Positions 36,964 through 47,072 of a stretch of 64,000 nt of DNA are shown here, piece by piece. The position numbers were made by a program, and so were the translations under genes. Origin of the DNA: Methylophilus sp. 14 (GTDB taxonomy: Bacteria > Pseudomonadota > Gammaproteobacteria > Burkholderiales > Methylophilaceae); assembly GCF_015354345.1 (NCBI RefSeq), contig NZ_JADKYS010000001.1:682001-746000 (forward strand), given 5' to 3'. The notes below the pieces were generated by a model. That model made no database searches. It had not been told where the DNA came from and was given only the letters and a program-made list of their open reading frames with translations. Within the stretch, counting starts at the first letter, position 1; each line of letters starts with the position of its first letter.

Positions 36964-37881
36964 TTACTCTGCGTTGTTTGGCTCGCCTTGCAAGCCCGCT
37001 TCAAGTAAATCTTCTTTTGTGAGCATAAACACAAATTGATCACCGGCACTGGTATCCAGCCAGGTGAATGGCAAGTCTGGATAAGCGTCATGAAGTGCAT
37101 CGCGGTTATGGCCAATTTCTACCACTAAAATACCGCCATCATTGAGGTATTCAGCCGCTTGTGTGAGCAGGGTGTGGGTGTGGTCGAGTCCGGCAACACC
37201 GCTGCCCAATGCCAGTTGCGGCTCCTGGCGGTATTCTGCGGGCAGTTCTGCCATGCTGGGTGCGTCAACATATGGTGGGTTGCTGATGATCACATCGTAT
37301 TTACGGCCTTTGAGTGCGGTAAACATATCGGATTGCACGGCCTGCACCTGATGTTCCAGTCCGTAACGCTTGATATTGATATTGCTGACATCTATCGCAT
37401 CTGGCGAGATGTCCACCACGTCAATATGCGCGTTAGGGAAGGTTTCTGCCAGCAGGACACCCAGGCAGCCGGAGCCAGTGCAAATATCTGCCGCTGATTC
37501 CACCATTTCCGGAAACTCCACCCACGGTTGCAAGCCGTCTTCCAGCAGCTCGGCAATAAAGGAGCGCGGCACAATCACACGCTCATCTACGTAAAACTTA
37601 AAGCCGCGCAACCAGGCTTCATTCACCAGGTAGGCTGTAGGCGTATGCTCGGTCACACGTTTTTCAACCAAGGTGGCTAGATGTTGGCTTTCGGTGGTGG
37701 TCAAACGCGCATCGAGAAAGTTATCCAGCGTATCATGCGGCAAATGCAGCGCACTCATGACCAGCCAAACGGCTTCGTCGTAGCTGTTATCGGTGCCATG
37801 GCCATAAAAAATATCAGAGTTTTCAAAGCGGCTCACGGCGTAACGCAGCCAGTCGCGGATAGTGTGTAAGTTGCTTGTCAT
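36964..37881 (-). CDS. prmB: 50S ribosomal protein L3 glutamine methyltransferase
   Basis: A 305-residue SAM-dependent enzyme that N5-methylates a glutamine of ribosomal protein L3. The SAM motif is DICTGSGCLGVLLAE, and the catalytic motif is VIISNPPYVDAPSMAELPAEY, whose extended MAELPAEY distinguishes PrmB from PrmC. I chose the ATG at 37881 (MTSNLHTIRDWLRYAV), 1 base after the dapE stop. prmB, dapE and the ArsC/Spx-like gene form one leftward unit. Confidence 0.94.
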   Translation of the reverse strand: MTSNLHTIRDWLRYAVSRFENSDIFYGHGTDNSYDEAVWLVMSALHLPHDTLDNFLDARLTTTESQHLATLVEKRVTEHTPTAYLVNEAWLRGFKFYVDERVIVPRSFIAELLEDGLQPWVEFPEMVESAADICTGSGCLGVLLAETFPNAHIDVVDISPDAIDVSNINIKRYGLEHQVQAVQSDMFTALKGRKYDVIISNPPYVDAPSMAELPAEYRQEPQLALGSGVAGLDHTHTLLTQAAEYLNDGGILVVEIGHNRDALHDAYPDLPFTWLDTSAGDQFVFMLTKEDLLEAGLQGEPNNAE

Positions 37882-37882
37882 A

Positions 37883-39025
37883 TTATTTGAGTAACAATAA
37901 TTCCATGGTGCGCTTGTAGGTTTCTTTGAGCGGCTCAATGTCTGCGACCGCCACGCATTCGTTTAATTTATGTATGGTCGCGTTGAGCGGGCCAAACTCA
38001 ATCACTTCTTTGCAGATGTCGGCAATAAAACGGCCATCCGAGGTGCCACCTGTGGTGGATAACTCAGGCGTGACACCATAGCTTTGCGTGATGGCCTGGC
38101 TGATGGCTTCGACCAGCTGGCCGCGCGGCGTGATATAGGATTGGTTATGTTCCCATTCCAATGTGTAGTCGAAGCCGTGGCTATCTAAAATGGCATGCAC
38201 GCGTGAACGCAGGTTTTGCTCAGAACTGCCCTGGCCATCCACTGCCGGGCAATAGCGGAAGTTAAACAGAATCTCAACTTCGCCGGGCACCACATTCGTT
38301 GCGCCGGTGCCGCCATTCATGTTGGAGATTTGCCATGAAGTGGGCGGGAAGTATTCGTTGCCGTTGTCCCACACGGTTTCTACCATGTCTTTGATCGCCG
38401 GTGCGGCCAAATGAATCGGGTTTTTAACCAGGTGCGGGTAGGCGATATGGCCTTGTATGCCCTTGACCGTGAGTTTGCCGGACAATGAGCCGCGACGACC
38501 GTTTTTGATCATGTCGCCAACCACTTTGTTACTGGTCGGTTCGCCAACGATACAGTAATCGAATGTTTCGCCACGCGCCTGTAAAGCCTCGACCACTTTG
38601 ACCGTGCCCTCAATGGCAATGCCTTCTTCATCCGACGTAATTAACAGGCCAATCGAGCCAGGGTGGTCAGGATGCTCGGTAACAAATTCTTCTATGCTGG
38701 TAATAAACGCTGCCAGCGAGGTTTTCATATCCGCCGCGCCACGTGCATATAACATGCCGTCTTTAATCGTCGGCTCAAATGGCGGTGTATGCCACTGATC
38801 CAGCGGGCCGGTCGGTACCACATCGGTGTGGCCGGCAAATACAATCAGCGGGCCGCTGGTACCACGGCGGGCGTAAAAGTTATCTACCTGACCAAAACGC
38901 ATGCGCTCAATCTTGAATCCTAACGGTTCCAGGCGGGCAATCATGGCTTCCTGGCAGTCAGCATCTTCTGGCGTTAAAGAGCGGCGTTTCAGGAGGTCTA
39001 TGGCAAGGTCCAGTGTTTTTGACAT
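37883..39025 (-). CDS. dapE: Succinyl-diaminopimelate desuccinylase
   Basis: A 380-residue M20-family dizinc enzyme of lysine and diaminopimelate synthesis. Metal ligands appear in [32 protein letters not shown] and [11 protein letters not shown]. The start is the ATG at 39025 ([16 protein letters not shown]). An ArsC/Spx-like gene precedes it, the same pair as yffB-dapE in E. coli. dapD lies 2.7 kb further right. Confidence 0.95.
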   Translation of the reverse strand: MSKTLDLAIDLLKRRSLTPEDADCQEAMIARLEPLGFKIERMRFGQVDNFYARRGTSGPLIVFAGHTDVVPTGPLDQWHTPPFEPTIKDGMLYARGAADMKTSLAAFITSIEEFVTEHPDHPGSIGLLITSDEEGIAIEGTVKVVEALQARGETFDYCIVGEPTSNKVVGDMIKNGRRGSLSGKLTVKGIQGHIAYPHLVKNPIHLAAPAIKDMVETVWDNGNEYFPPTSWQISNMNGGTGATNVVPGEVEILFNFRYCPAVDGQGSSEQNLRSRVHAILDSHGFDYTLEWEHNQSYITPRGQLVEAISQAITQSYGVTPELSTTGGTSDGRFIADICKEVIEFGPLNATIHKLNECVAVADIEPLKETYKRTMELLLLK

Positions 39026-39029
39026 AAGC

Positions 39030-39383
39030 TTATTCTTTGGCAAACAGTTGGGTGTATTCGGCTTCATTAAAACCGAGTGCAATAATCTTTTCGTTGTTCA
39101 CCACGACCGGGCGTTTGATCACAGAGGTTTTTTCCTGCATGAGTGCTTGTGCGCTGGCAGCGTCGACCACCGCATTTTTCTCTGCCTCGCTCAGGTTACG
39201 CCAGGTCATGCCGCTACGGTTGACCAGCTTTTCCCACGGTTGTTGTTGCAGCCAGGATTGTGCAGTGGCATTGTCCAGCCCCAGTTTTTTAAAATCGTGG
39301 AATTCATAGGCAACGGCGTGTTGTTCCAGCCAGTCGCGGGCTTTTTTGACGGTATTACAGTTAGGGATGCCGTACAGTTTCAT
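39030..39383 (-). CDS. yffB: ArsC/Spx-family reductase-like protein (YffB)
   Basis: A 117-residue thioredoxin-fold protein. [22 protein letters not shown] has a single Cys in the CxxC-like position (CNT). [18 protein letters not shown] is the arsenate-reductase-like tail. The role of YffB is not established, though it is conserved next to dapE. There is no Shine-Dalgarno: a strong hairpin ends one base before the ATG, a peculiar arrangement (see findings). Confidence 0.9.
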   Translation of the reverse strand: MKLYGIPNCNTVKKARDWLEQHAVAYEFHDFKKLGLDNATAQSWLQQQPWEKLVNRSGMTWRNLSEAEKNAVVDAASAQALMQEKTSVIKRPVVVNNEKIIALGFNEAEYTQLFAKE

Positions 39384-39385
39384 GG

Positions 39386-39423
39386 CGGGCTAGTCAGGTA
39401 AAAACCTTATTTTACCAGCCCGC
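39386..39423 (-). promoter_or_regulatory. Hairpin abutting the yffB start codon
   Basis: GCGGGCT and AGCCCGC plus GGTAAAA and TTTTACC form a bipartite stem of 14 pairs with a 5-base bulge. The arm ends one base before the yffB ATG. It could also be the terminator of the upstream GGDEF-EAL gene, although no T-run follows. Confidence 0.55.
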
Positions 39424-39463
39424 GGTGGCGGTGTTGCAATTTATTGTTACAGCAGGGCTGGCT

Positions 39464-41536
39464 TTAAAACAGGCTTTGCGTGGTCGACTTCAACTGCAGT
39501 TCGCTAAAGACATCAAACAGGAATTTTTGCTCTACCGGCTTGGAGAACAGGAAACCCTGCATTTGGTCGCAGCCGATGCTGAGCAGGGCCTTGCGCTGGT
39601 CTTCGTCTTCCACGCCTTCTGCGACGACATTTAAATCCAGCGCGTGTGCCAGTTTGACAATGGCCTCTACGATTAACAAGGCCGTATTAGACGTTGCTAC
39701 ACCTTTGGTCAGCGTGCGGTCAAGTTTGACTTCGCTGATTTCCAGGTCTTGCAGATGCGTCAGGCTGAAAGGGTGCAGGCCAAAGTCATCCAGCGAGATT
39801 TTGAGGCCTTGCTGTTTAAAGTGGCGCAAGGTTTCTTGAAACTGCGCCTGATGATGGATGGCATTGGTTTCTGAGACTTCCAGAATCAGGTTGCGTGCTT
39901 CGACCTCATGTTGCTCAAGAATCGACTGGATAAGCGAGCTCAGTTGTTTGTTGCGGAATTGCTGGTTAGACATATTGACCGAAATACTCAGGTCTATGCC
40001 ACGGTCACGCGCCTGTTTGATGGTGCTGCAGGCTTGTGAAATCACCCAGGCGTTGATTTCTTCAATCATGCCAAAACGTTCAGCGGCTTCGATGAAGCTG
40101 TTGGGCGACAAGAGGCCGCGTGTCGGATGCTGCCAGCGTAACAAGGCTTCTGCGCCGTGGACGATACGGGTCAGGGCATCGACTTTGGGTTGAAACAGCA
40201 GCCTGAATTCCTGCTCGGTAATCGCGCGCTTGAGCTCTACCCGTGTTTGCTGCATTTCATCTGAAGCCTGCTCGATTTCAGCATCAAAGAAACGGTACTG
40301 GTTTTTGCCGTTTTCCTTGGCTTTATACATGGCCGCATCAGCATTCAATTTGAGTTTTTGCAGGTTGCCGTCCTGTGGATACATTGAGACGCCAATCGAG
40401 CACGAAATTTCAATGACGTGGTCTTCAATAATAAATATTTCACGCAGCGCATCCACAATACGCTGAATCACCGTGACTACGCTTTGATGATTTTCGATCT
40501 CGCTAAGCACAGCAATAAACTCATCACCACCTGCGCGCGCCACATAATCGCAATTGCGGATGGCATTGCTGATGCGTTTGGAGACTTCAATCAGCAGCAG
40601 GTCACCAATATGGTGACCAAACTGGTCGTTGACCGGCTTGAAGTGGTCAAGGTCAATATAGGCTAAGGCTAGTGATTCGCCATTACGGTCACAACGCTTG
40701 GCACTGATAATGAGGTGCTGATTGAGCGCATCGCGGTTAGGCAGGTGCGTGAGCGGGTCGTAGGCCAGAAACTTTTTGTTCACGGTCTGCGTATTGCGGA
40801 ATGTCAGTTTGCTTTGGGCAATATCCACGTTGCGTTCATAAAAAATCACCAGGATAAACGAGGTAATAAACAGCAGCACCGGCACCAGCACCAGCAACAA
40901 CATCAGGTAGTTCCCTGTCTGATCCGTCGGCTGGCTGAGCAGCATATTGTTATGCACAATGCTGAGGTTAATGGCGGTGTGTGAGGCGAGGAAACCCAGG
41001 GCAATTTCGACCGAAAACATCCATTTCAGGCGCTGCAGTGCTTTGCCTTCGTAGCCTTTGAGCCAGAGGATAGTGACAATCGCCAGCGCTGAAGTCAGGC
41101 AGGCGAGAAACAGCGCAAATAATGCGGTCCAGGTATCAATGTGGATATTGATGGCACCCGCACTGATCTGAAAGAAGTAGGAAAGCAAGTAGCCGCTGAC
41201 GCCTGCCGCCAAAGAGGCATAGAGCAAGTCGCGCAGGGGCAATTTCTTTTTGTTAACGGTTTTGAGTAAAGACAGCGATAGCAGGTAAGCGCACAGCAGG
41301 CTGCCGATAAAATCGACCGGGTGCTGGGTGATTTTGGGGAAGTTATCTGCGGCGAGCTGGTAACCGGCATGCAGCAGAAAAATGCCGCCAGCGGCGAGTG
41401 CAGAATACTTTTTAAGCAGGGCATCATGATCTTTAGTCGCTGCCAGACGCAGGTTATCGACGAGCTTAAATGCAAAAAAACATCCAATGACACTGGATGT
41501 GAAAAGCAGCAAAATAAGCATGTGAGTTGGGATCAT
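39464..41536 (-). CDS. GGDEF-EAL c-di-GMP protein with seven-helix membrane domain
   Basis: A 690-residue protein. About seven membrane helices occupy residues 1-235 and carry scattered His residues (LLHAGY, LASHTAI). They recall, but do not match, the MHYT sensor motif. GGDEF is intact (ARAGGDEFIAVLS). EAL is intact (GAEALLRWQHP), as are VNMSNQQF, LEVSETNAI, KLDRTLT, AEGVEDEDQ and QGFLFSKP. The loop normally reading DDFGTGYSSL is changed to DDFGLHPFSL, which may affect phosphodiesterase regulation or dimerisation. It ends 80 bases before yffB starts. Confidence 0.9.
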   Translation of the reverse strand: MIPTHMLILLLFTSSVIGCFFAFKLVDNLRLAATKDHDALLKKYSALAAGGIFLLHAGYQLAADNFPKITQHPVDFIGSLLCAYLLSLSLLKTVNKKKLPLRDLLYASLAAGVSGYLLSYFFQISAGAINIHIDTWTALFALFLACLTSALAIVTILWLKGYEGKALQRLKWMFSVEIALGFLASHTAINLSIVHNNMLLSQPTDQTGNYLMLLLVLVPVLLFITSFILVIFYERNVDIAQSKLTFRNTQTVNKKFLAYDPLTHLPNRDALNQHLIISAKRCDRNGESLALAYIDLDHFKPVNDQFGHHIGDLLLIEVSKRISNAIRNCDYVARAGGDEFIAVLSEIENHQSVVTVIQRIVDALREIFIIEDHVIEISCSIGVSMYPQDGNLQKLKLNADAAMYKAKENGKNQYRFFDAEIEQASDEMQQTRVELKRAITEQEFRLLFQPKVDALTRIVHGAEALLRWQHPTRGLLSPNSFIEAAERFGMIEEINAWVISQACSTIKQARDRGIDLSISVNMSNQQFRNKQLSSLIQSILEQHEVEARNLILEVSETNAIHHQAQFQETLRHFKQQGLKISLDDFGLHPFSLTHLQDLEISEVKLDRTLTKGVATSNTALLIVEAIVKLAHALDLNVVAEGVEDEDQRKALLSIGCDQMQGFLFSKPVEQKFLFDVFSELQLKSTTQSLF

Positions 41537-41767
41537 AAAAATTGCATGGTCATTGTGATTGTTAGTGGTGTGACTCTACTGCGTTTTGTTTCTTGCCTGC
41601 TAATTCTCCGTCCTGTAACACTTTCAATCAAATAAAACGATGATCGACAACCCTATATCGAATATCGTTGGCTGAGAATCACTCTTAATATCGACCTGTC
41701 ATCCACATAACTTGAGCGGACGATGTCGTTTTCAGGAGTGATTCCCGCTATGCCTGGTGTTTAAGCC

Positions 41768-42595
41768 TTAAACGCCGCGCAACAATTCGTTAATGCCGAC
41801 TTTACCCAAGGTTTTGGCGTCGACTTTTTTCACGATCACTGCGCAGTACAAGCTGTATTTGCCATCGCTGGAAGGCAGGTTGCCTGAAACCACAACTGAG
41901 CCAGCCGGTACGCGGCCAAAGTGGATTTCGCCGGTTTCGCGGTCATAAATCTTGGTTGACTGGCCAATATAAACACCCATGGAGATCACGCAGTTATCTT
42001 CAACCACTACGCCTTCAACCACTTCTGAGCGCGCGCCCACAAAGCAGTTATCACCAATAATGGTTGGGCCAGCTTGCACTGGTTCCAGCACGCCACCAAT
42101 GCCTACGCCGCCGGACAAGTGTACGTTTTTACCAATTTGAGCACAGGAACCAACAGTCGCCCAGGTGTCTACCATGGTGCCTTCACCCACATAGGCGCCG
42201 ATGTTGACGTAAGAAGGCATCAATACTGCATTTTTAGCAATGAATGAGCCTTTGCGCACGATGGCGTTAGGCACGACGCGGAAGCCGCCTGCCTTGAAAT
42301 CTTCTTCAGTGTAGTTGGCAAATTTTGGATCTACTTTGTCAAAGTAGCGTGTCACGCCATCGTCCATCAGGTAGTTGTCTTTCAGACGGAAAGACAATAA
42401 CACTGCTTTTTTAATCCACTGATGGGTTTCCCATTGCTGCGTATCGCCAATACGGGTGGCAACGCGCAATTTACCTGCATCCAGGTCATCCAGCACAGAA
42501 GCCACGGTGGCTTTGATATCGGCAGGGGCATTGGCCGGGTTGATGTTGGCGCGGTCTTCAAAAGCCGCTTCAATAATGCTTTGACGTGGATCCAT
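41768..42595 (-). CDS. dapD: Tetrahydrodipicolinate N-succinyltransferase
   Basis: A 275-residue trimeric left-handed beta-helix enzyme of the succinylase branch of lysine/DAP synthesis. Hexapeptide repeats run through [29 protein letters not shown] and [19 protein letters not shown]-type stretches. The start is [15 protein letters not shown]. It makes the substrate precursor later handled by DapE. The 231 bases downstream (41537-41767) hold no gene, only an AATCACTC/GAGTGATT inverted repeat. Confidence 0.96.
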   Translation of the reverse strand: MDPRQSIIEAAFEDRANINPANAPADIKATVASVLDDLDAGKLRVATRIGDTQQWETHQWIKKAVLLSFRLKDNYLMDDGVTRYFDKVDPKFANYTEEDFKAGGFRVVPNAIVRKGSFIAKNAVLMPSYVNIGAYVGEGTMVDTWATVGSCAQIGKNVHLSGGVGIGGVLEPVQAGPTIIGDNCFVGARSEVVEGVVVEDNCVISMGVYIGQSTKIYDRETGEIHFGRVPAGSVVVSGNLPSSDGKYSLYCAVIVKKVDAKTLGKVGINELLRGV

Positions 42596-42670
42596 GATGT
42601 TCTCTTGTTCGATGAAATAATTCGGTTAAATAACTGTTAAACCCGAAATTTTAACCTAATTTTGGCGGGT

Positions 42671-42699
42671 CAGGGGCTGCGGATCGCTGACAGCCCCTG
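42671..42699 (-). terminator. Hairpin after the M48 lipoprotein gene
   Basis: CAGGGGCTG (42671-42679) pairs with CAGCCCCTG (42691-42699). It lies just past the leftward M48 gene. No T-run follows, so it may be an mRNA-end stabiliser or a weak terminator. Confidence 0.55.
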
Positions 42700-42710
42700 C
42701 CAAGCAGTAT

Positions 42711-43523
42711 TTATTTGTTTTTAGCTGCGAGATACAGCGGCATGACTTTAGGTGTTAATGCCTGCAGGTCTTTGATGCGGTTTTCGCTGGAAGGGTGGGT
42801 ACTTAAGAATTCAGGCGGTGCTTCCTTGTTCGCTGCCATCATTTTTTTCCACAAGCTCACTGCCGCTTCCGGGTTGTAACCCGCACGTGCGGCCAGCTCC
42901 AGGCCCATGCGGTCAGCTTCGCGTTCCTGCTCACGGCCGTTTGGCAGTGAGAATAGCAACTGGCTGCCCATGCCAGCGCCCTGTGCGGCCATGCTGCCTG
43001 CTGTGCCACCGATGACTGAGGCGAGTGCCTGCAAGCCAAACTGTTGTACATAGGCTTGTGACATCCGCTCGCGGCCATGCTCGCGCAGAGCATGCGCAAT
43101 TTCATGGCCAATCACGGCCGCCAGTTCATCATCTGTGGCATTCAGCTTCTCGGCCAGGCCAGAAAAGACCATGATTTTGCCGCCAGGCATGCAATAGGCG
43201 TTGAGCTGGTCATTTTTTTCAACATTGACTTCCCATTTCCATTTGGCAGCATCTGGCCTGAAGACGCCGACCTGGGCAATCAGGCGGTTGGAAATGGTGG
43301 TCACGCGATGCAATAATGGTTTATCTGCATTTAGCGTGCTTTTCTTTTGTGCATCCTGCAGGGTTTGTGTATAAGACTGTGCAGACATTTTGTCCACGGT
43401 GGCGGAGGGGAGCAGCAACAGCTGACTGCGTTGCACGCCCGAAACGCTGTTGTTGGTGGTGCTGGCGCAGGCGGTCAGCAATGTACACATCACGGCGACT
43501 GAAATGGTTTTTATATTAAGCAT
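42711..43523 (-). CDS. M48-family metallopeptidase lipoprotein
   Basis: A 270-residue outer-membrane-type lipoprotein: signal MLNIKTISVAVMCTLLTAC with lipobox LTAC. The zinc site is AAVIGHEIAHALREHGRE near residue 145, with the third ligand in EREADRMGLELAARAGYNP. DEFLSTHPSSENR-type end motif FLSTHPSSENRI is present. It resembles LoiP/YggG and BepA-like proteases that monitor envelope protein quality. No tetratricopeptide tail is visible, favouring the LoiP type. Confidence 0.92.
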   Translation of the reverse strand: MLNIKTISVAVMCTLLTACASTTNNSVSGVQRSQLLLLPSATVDKMSAQSYTQTLQDAQKKSTLNADKPLLHRVTTISNRLIAQVGVFRPDAAKWKWEVNVEKNDQLNAYCMPGGKIMVFSGLAEKLNATDDELAAVIGHEIAHALREHGRERMSQAYVQQFGLQALASVIGGTAGSMAAQGAGMGSQLLFSLPNGREQEREADRMGLELAARAGYNPEAAVSLWKKMMAANKEAPPEFLSTHPSSENRIKDLQALTPKVMPLYLAAKNK

Positions 43524-43662
43524 ATTTTTTCCTCACACGTTGCAGTTATGCAGTTATCGCATGAGCTGCATGATTCGTTGACAGCTGAAATGTTAAGGCA
43601 TTTAGCAAGCTGAAAAACGCATTTTACGCCTGGACTGTTAACTTTTGTGTGTGGCCTGCCAT

Positions 43663-45546
43663 TTAAATTTTAACTTGTGAGCCCAGTTCCACTACGCGGT
43701 TAGGTGGCAATTTAAATTGGTTGGTAATGGTTTCTGCGGTGCGGAACAAACCAATAAAAATCTTTTTGCGCCAGAAAGCCATGCCAGGCTTGTCAGACGC
43801 AATCAGGCTCTCCTTGCCGACAAAGAAAGAAGTATCCATGGTATCCAGCGTCAGCCCCAAGGCGTCGGTCAGTGCCAGGTCTCTAGGCAGATCAGGTTCG
43901 TCCATATAGCCATAGCGCAAGGTGACACGGTAAAAACCGTAGGGCAATACCTCCACTGCCACGCGCTCTTCCTTGCTGGTGTAAGGGTAATCTTCAAAAC
44001 GCACGGTCAGGATGACCATGGTTTCGTGCAACACTTTGTTGTGCTTGAGGTTGTGCAGCAGGGCATGTGGCACACCGTCCGGGTTGGGCGTCATAAATAC
44101 GCCCGCGCCATTGACGCGTGCCGGTGGGTGCGCACCGATGGCTTGAATAAACGGAATCAGTTCCATGGACTCGGATTTGAGGATGCCATATAGCAGCCTG
44201 CGGCCGGTTTTCCAGGTGCGCATCAGGGTGAAAATAATCAGGCCTATCAGCAGGGGTACCCAGCCACCGTCTGGAATCTTGAGGATATTGGCGGCAAAAA
44301 AGGACAAGTCTATGACCAGGAATACAGTAATCAGGCAGGCTGTTTTCAGCTTGCTCCAGCCCCACAGGTGGTGGAACACCACGGCGGCCAGCAGGGTGGT
44401 AATCACCATGTCGCCTGTGACCGCAATACCGTAAGCGGCAGCCAAATCGCCAGAACTGCCAAAAATAATCACCAGGCCCATTACCGCAACCATCAAGCCC
44501 CAGTTGACGCGTGGCATATAGACCTGGCCTTCGGTTTTTTCTGAAGTGTGGGCAACATGCATACGTGGGATAAAACCGAGTTGCAGCGCCTGGCGCGATA
44601 CTGAAAATGCACCGGTAATCACGGCTTGCGAGGCAATCACGGTTGCCAATGTGGCCAGAATGATCAAGGGGAACAAGGCCCAGTCTGGCGCCAGGTGATA
44701 AAACGGGTTTTGAATCGACTCTGGCTCAGCCAGGATCAGTGCGCCTTGTCCAAAATAGTTACAAATCAGGGCCGGTAACACAAACAGGAACCAAGCCAGG
44801 CGAATAGGCTTGCGGCCAAAGTGACCCATGTCGGCGTACAGTGCTTCGGCACCTGTCACCGCCAACACGACTGCGCCTAGCGCAATAAAGGCAATTTTCG
44901 GTTGGGTATAGAAAAACAGGAAAGCGTAGGCGGGGCTGAGGGCTTTGAGGATTTCTGGGTGGTGGTTGATGTTAATGACACCAAGAATCCCTAACACAGC
45001 AAACCAGGTCAGCATAATCGGGCCAAAAAAAGCACCGACGACGGCGGTGCCTTTGCTTTGTGCCCAGAACAAGACAAACAGCACGCATAGGGTAATCGGC
45101 ACGATCCAGCTATCGAGCTGCGGTGCGGCAACTTCCAGTCCTTCCACTGCAGAAAGTACTGAAATGGCTGGTGTAATCATGCCATCGGCGTAAAACATGC
45201 AGGCGCCGACAATGCCCAGCATCATGATGCGTTTACGCTGCTCAGGCTCGCCACCGGCATAACGGCTGGCCAGTGACAGCAAGGCCATAATGCCGCCTTC
45301 GCCGCGGTTGTCTGCTCGCATAATAAACGCGACATATTTGAAAGAAACGATGAGCAATAATGCCCAGGTGATCAATGACAAAATGCCATAGACATTGTCT
45401 TGGGTCAGTAACAGTGGGTGATGACCAACTGCGAAGACTTCTTTCATGGTGTAAAGAGGACTGGTGCCAATATCCCCGAAAACAACGCCTAGCGCGGCGA
45501 GTGCCATGGTGTGGAGCGCCGTTTGCTGATTTTTTGTATGGTCCAT
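43663..45546 (-). CDS. kup: KUP/Trk-type low-affinity potassium transporter
   Basis: A Kup of about 627 residues, a proton-coupled K+ uptake protein with 12 membrane helices and a C-terminal cytoplasmic domain. The N-terminal signature LGVVFGDIGTSPLYTMKEVF, followed by ADNRGEGGIMALL and YADGMITPAISVLSAVEGLEV, is diagnostic. I use the ATG at 45546 (MDHTKNQQTAL); a TTG seven codons earlier is possible. It stands alone, upstream of the M48 gene. Confidence 0.95.
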   Translation of the reverse strand: MDHTKNQQTALHTMALAALGVVFGDIGTSPLYTMKEVFAVGHHPLLLTQDNVYGILSLITWALLLIVSFKYVAFIMRADNRGEGGIMALLSLASRYAGGEPEQRKRIMMLGIVGACMFYADGMITPAISVLSAVEGLEVAAPQLDSWIVPITLCVLFVLFWAQSKGTAVVGAFFGPIMLTWFAVLGILGVININHHPEILKALSPAYAFLFFYTQPKIAFIALGAVVLAVTGAEALYADMGHFGRKPIRLAWFLFVLPALICNYFGQGALILAEPESIQNPFYHLAPDWALFPLIILATLATVIASQAVITGAFSVSRQALQLGFIPRMHVAHTSEKTEGQVYMPRVNWGLMVAVMGLVIIFGSSGDLAAAYGIAVTGDMVITTLLAAVVFHHLWGWSKLKTACLITVFLVIDLSFFAANILKIPDGGWVPLLIGLIIFTLMRTWKTGRRLLYGILKSESMELIPFIQAIGAHPPARVNGAGVFMTPNPDGVPHALLHNLKHNKVLHETMVILTVRFEDYPYTSKEERVAVEVLPYGFYRVTLRYGYMDEPDLPRDLALTDALGLTLDTMDTSFFVGKESLIASDKPGMAFWRKKIFIGLFRTAETITNQFKLPPNRVVELGSQVKI

Positions 45547-45660
45547 TGTGTGAACAGCTGAAGACAAGCAATTATTATCGGTTAATTCTAAAACTTCACC
45601 AATGACTTTGGCACAAATAATCTGCGCTGGGCGGTTTTTGTGGACGATTGCATGAAAAGC

Positions 45661-46881
45661 TTATTGCTCAGACGGCTTGTTTTTTTCAACCACCACTTGT
45701 GCCTGGCCATGATGCAGCGTTAATTGCAGGCTTTCACCTGTCGTGAGCTGGCTGGCGTCCGTCACGGCGCGACCGTCCTGTTTTTGTACAATGGCGTAGC
45801 CACGTGCCAGCACCTGGTGCGGATTCAGCTGTTGCAAACTGGTGGCAACGTACTCCAGCCTGCGGTGACGCACCTGCAAGTACTGTTGCATGGCGAGTTT
45901 TAACCGGTGTTGCCATTGCTGTAACGACTGTTTTTGCTGCTGCAATTGCTGCACCGGCGAAATCAGGCGGCGCGACAAATAATCCAGTGTTTGCGATTGC
46001 TGGCGCAGTAGCGATTGCATGGCACGCATCAAGCGTTGTTGAGTTTGCAATACTTGCTGGCGTAATTGTGATTGATCCGGGCAGGCTAGCTCTGCTGCGG
46101 CCGTCGGCGTCGCTGCGCGCAGGTCTGCCACAAAGTCGACGATGGTAAAGTCGGTTTCATGGCCAACGCCGCTGATGGTGGGCAAGCGGCAAGCGGCCAG
46201 TGCACGTGCCACGACTTCTTCGTTAAATGACCATAAATCCTCAATGCTGCCACCACCGCGGCAAATCAACAAAGTATCGACTTCCAGGCGCTGGTCAGCC
46301 AGTTGTATGGCTTGCGCAATCAGCTCGGCCGAGCCTTTGCCTTGCACCGGCGTCGGGTAAATCACCACTCCCATGCCTGGGTAACGCCTGCGGATTGCTG
46401 TCAGCACATCACGCAAAGCGGCTGCATCGGGTGATGTCACCACGCCTATGCGTTGCGGGTTGGCCGGAATGGCTTTTTTGCGTGACTGGTCGAACAGGCC
46501 TTCGGCTTGCAGGCGTTGTTTGAGTTGCTCAAACGCTTCATACAGCCTGCCCATGCCCGCTGGCTGCATAAACTCTATGGTTAACTGAAAGTCACCACGC
46601 GCTTCATACAGCGTGACCGTCGCCCGCGCTTCAATCAGGTCGCCTTCGCGCGGTATGCTGCCCACCAGGCTGTTGCGGCCTTTAAACATGACGCAGCGCA
46701 CCTGCGCACGGTCATCCTTGAGCGAAAAATACCAGTGGCCGCTGGCGGCACGCGTGAAATTGGAGATTTCGCCGCTGATCCAGAATAGCGGAAAGCTGGT
46801 TTCCAGCAGCTCTTTCGTCAGTCGCGTCAGATCGCTGACATTCAAGATTTGTTTAAAAGGTGTCGATAACAAGTTGGTCAT
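45661..46881 (-). CDS. xseA: Exodeoxyribonuclease VII large subunit
   Basis: A 406-residue XseA that forms ExoVII with small XseB subunits and digests ssDNA from both ends. The N-terminal OB fold (ISNFTRAASGHWYFSLKDDRAQVRCVMFKG) is followed by the catalytic region with IGVVTSPDAAALRDV and LLICRGGGSIEDLWSFNEE. A Gln-rich coiled coil (about 265-345) follows. The start is the ATG at 46881; a GTG two codons earlier is possible. It diverges from the SLT gene. Confidence 0.94.
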   Translation of the reverse strand: MTNLLSTPFKQILNVSDLTRLTKELLETSFPLFWISGEISNFTRAASGHWYFSLKDDRAQVRCVMFKGRNSLVGSIPREGDLIEARATVTLYEARGDFQLTIEFMQPAGMGRLYEAFEQLKQRLQAEGLFDQSRKKAIPANPQRIGVVTSPDAAALRDVLTAIRRRYPGMGVVIYPTPVQGKGSAELIAQAIQLADQRLEVDTLLICRGGGSIEDLWSFNEEVVARALAACRLPTISGVGHETDFTIVDFVADLRAATPTAAAELACPDQSQLRQQVLQTQQRLMRAMQSLLRQQSQTLDYLSRRLISPVQQLQQQKQSLQQWQHRLKLAMQQYLQVRHRRLEYVATSLQQLNPHQVLARGYAIVQKQDGRAVTDASQLTTGESLQLTLHHGQAQVVVEKNKPSEQ

Positions 46882-47072
46882 AGCCACGCATTATCCAACA
46901 GCCGGTCACGATTTGGCTATGTGCTTCATGTAAATACCGGCAAATGGCAGCGGCCAGAAAACCACGCTTTTGTCGTGTTTGATGTCGGTGCTGGGCACTT
47001 TGTGCGCACTAATGGGTCATTAATAAAAACAAAATAAAGTATGCATAGTCATGCTTTGCTGACGGTACCTGA

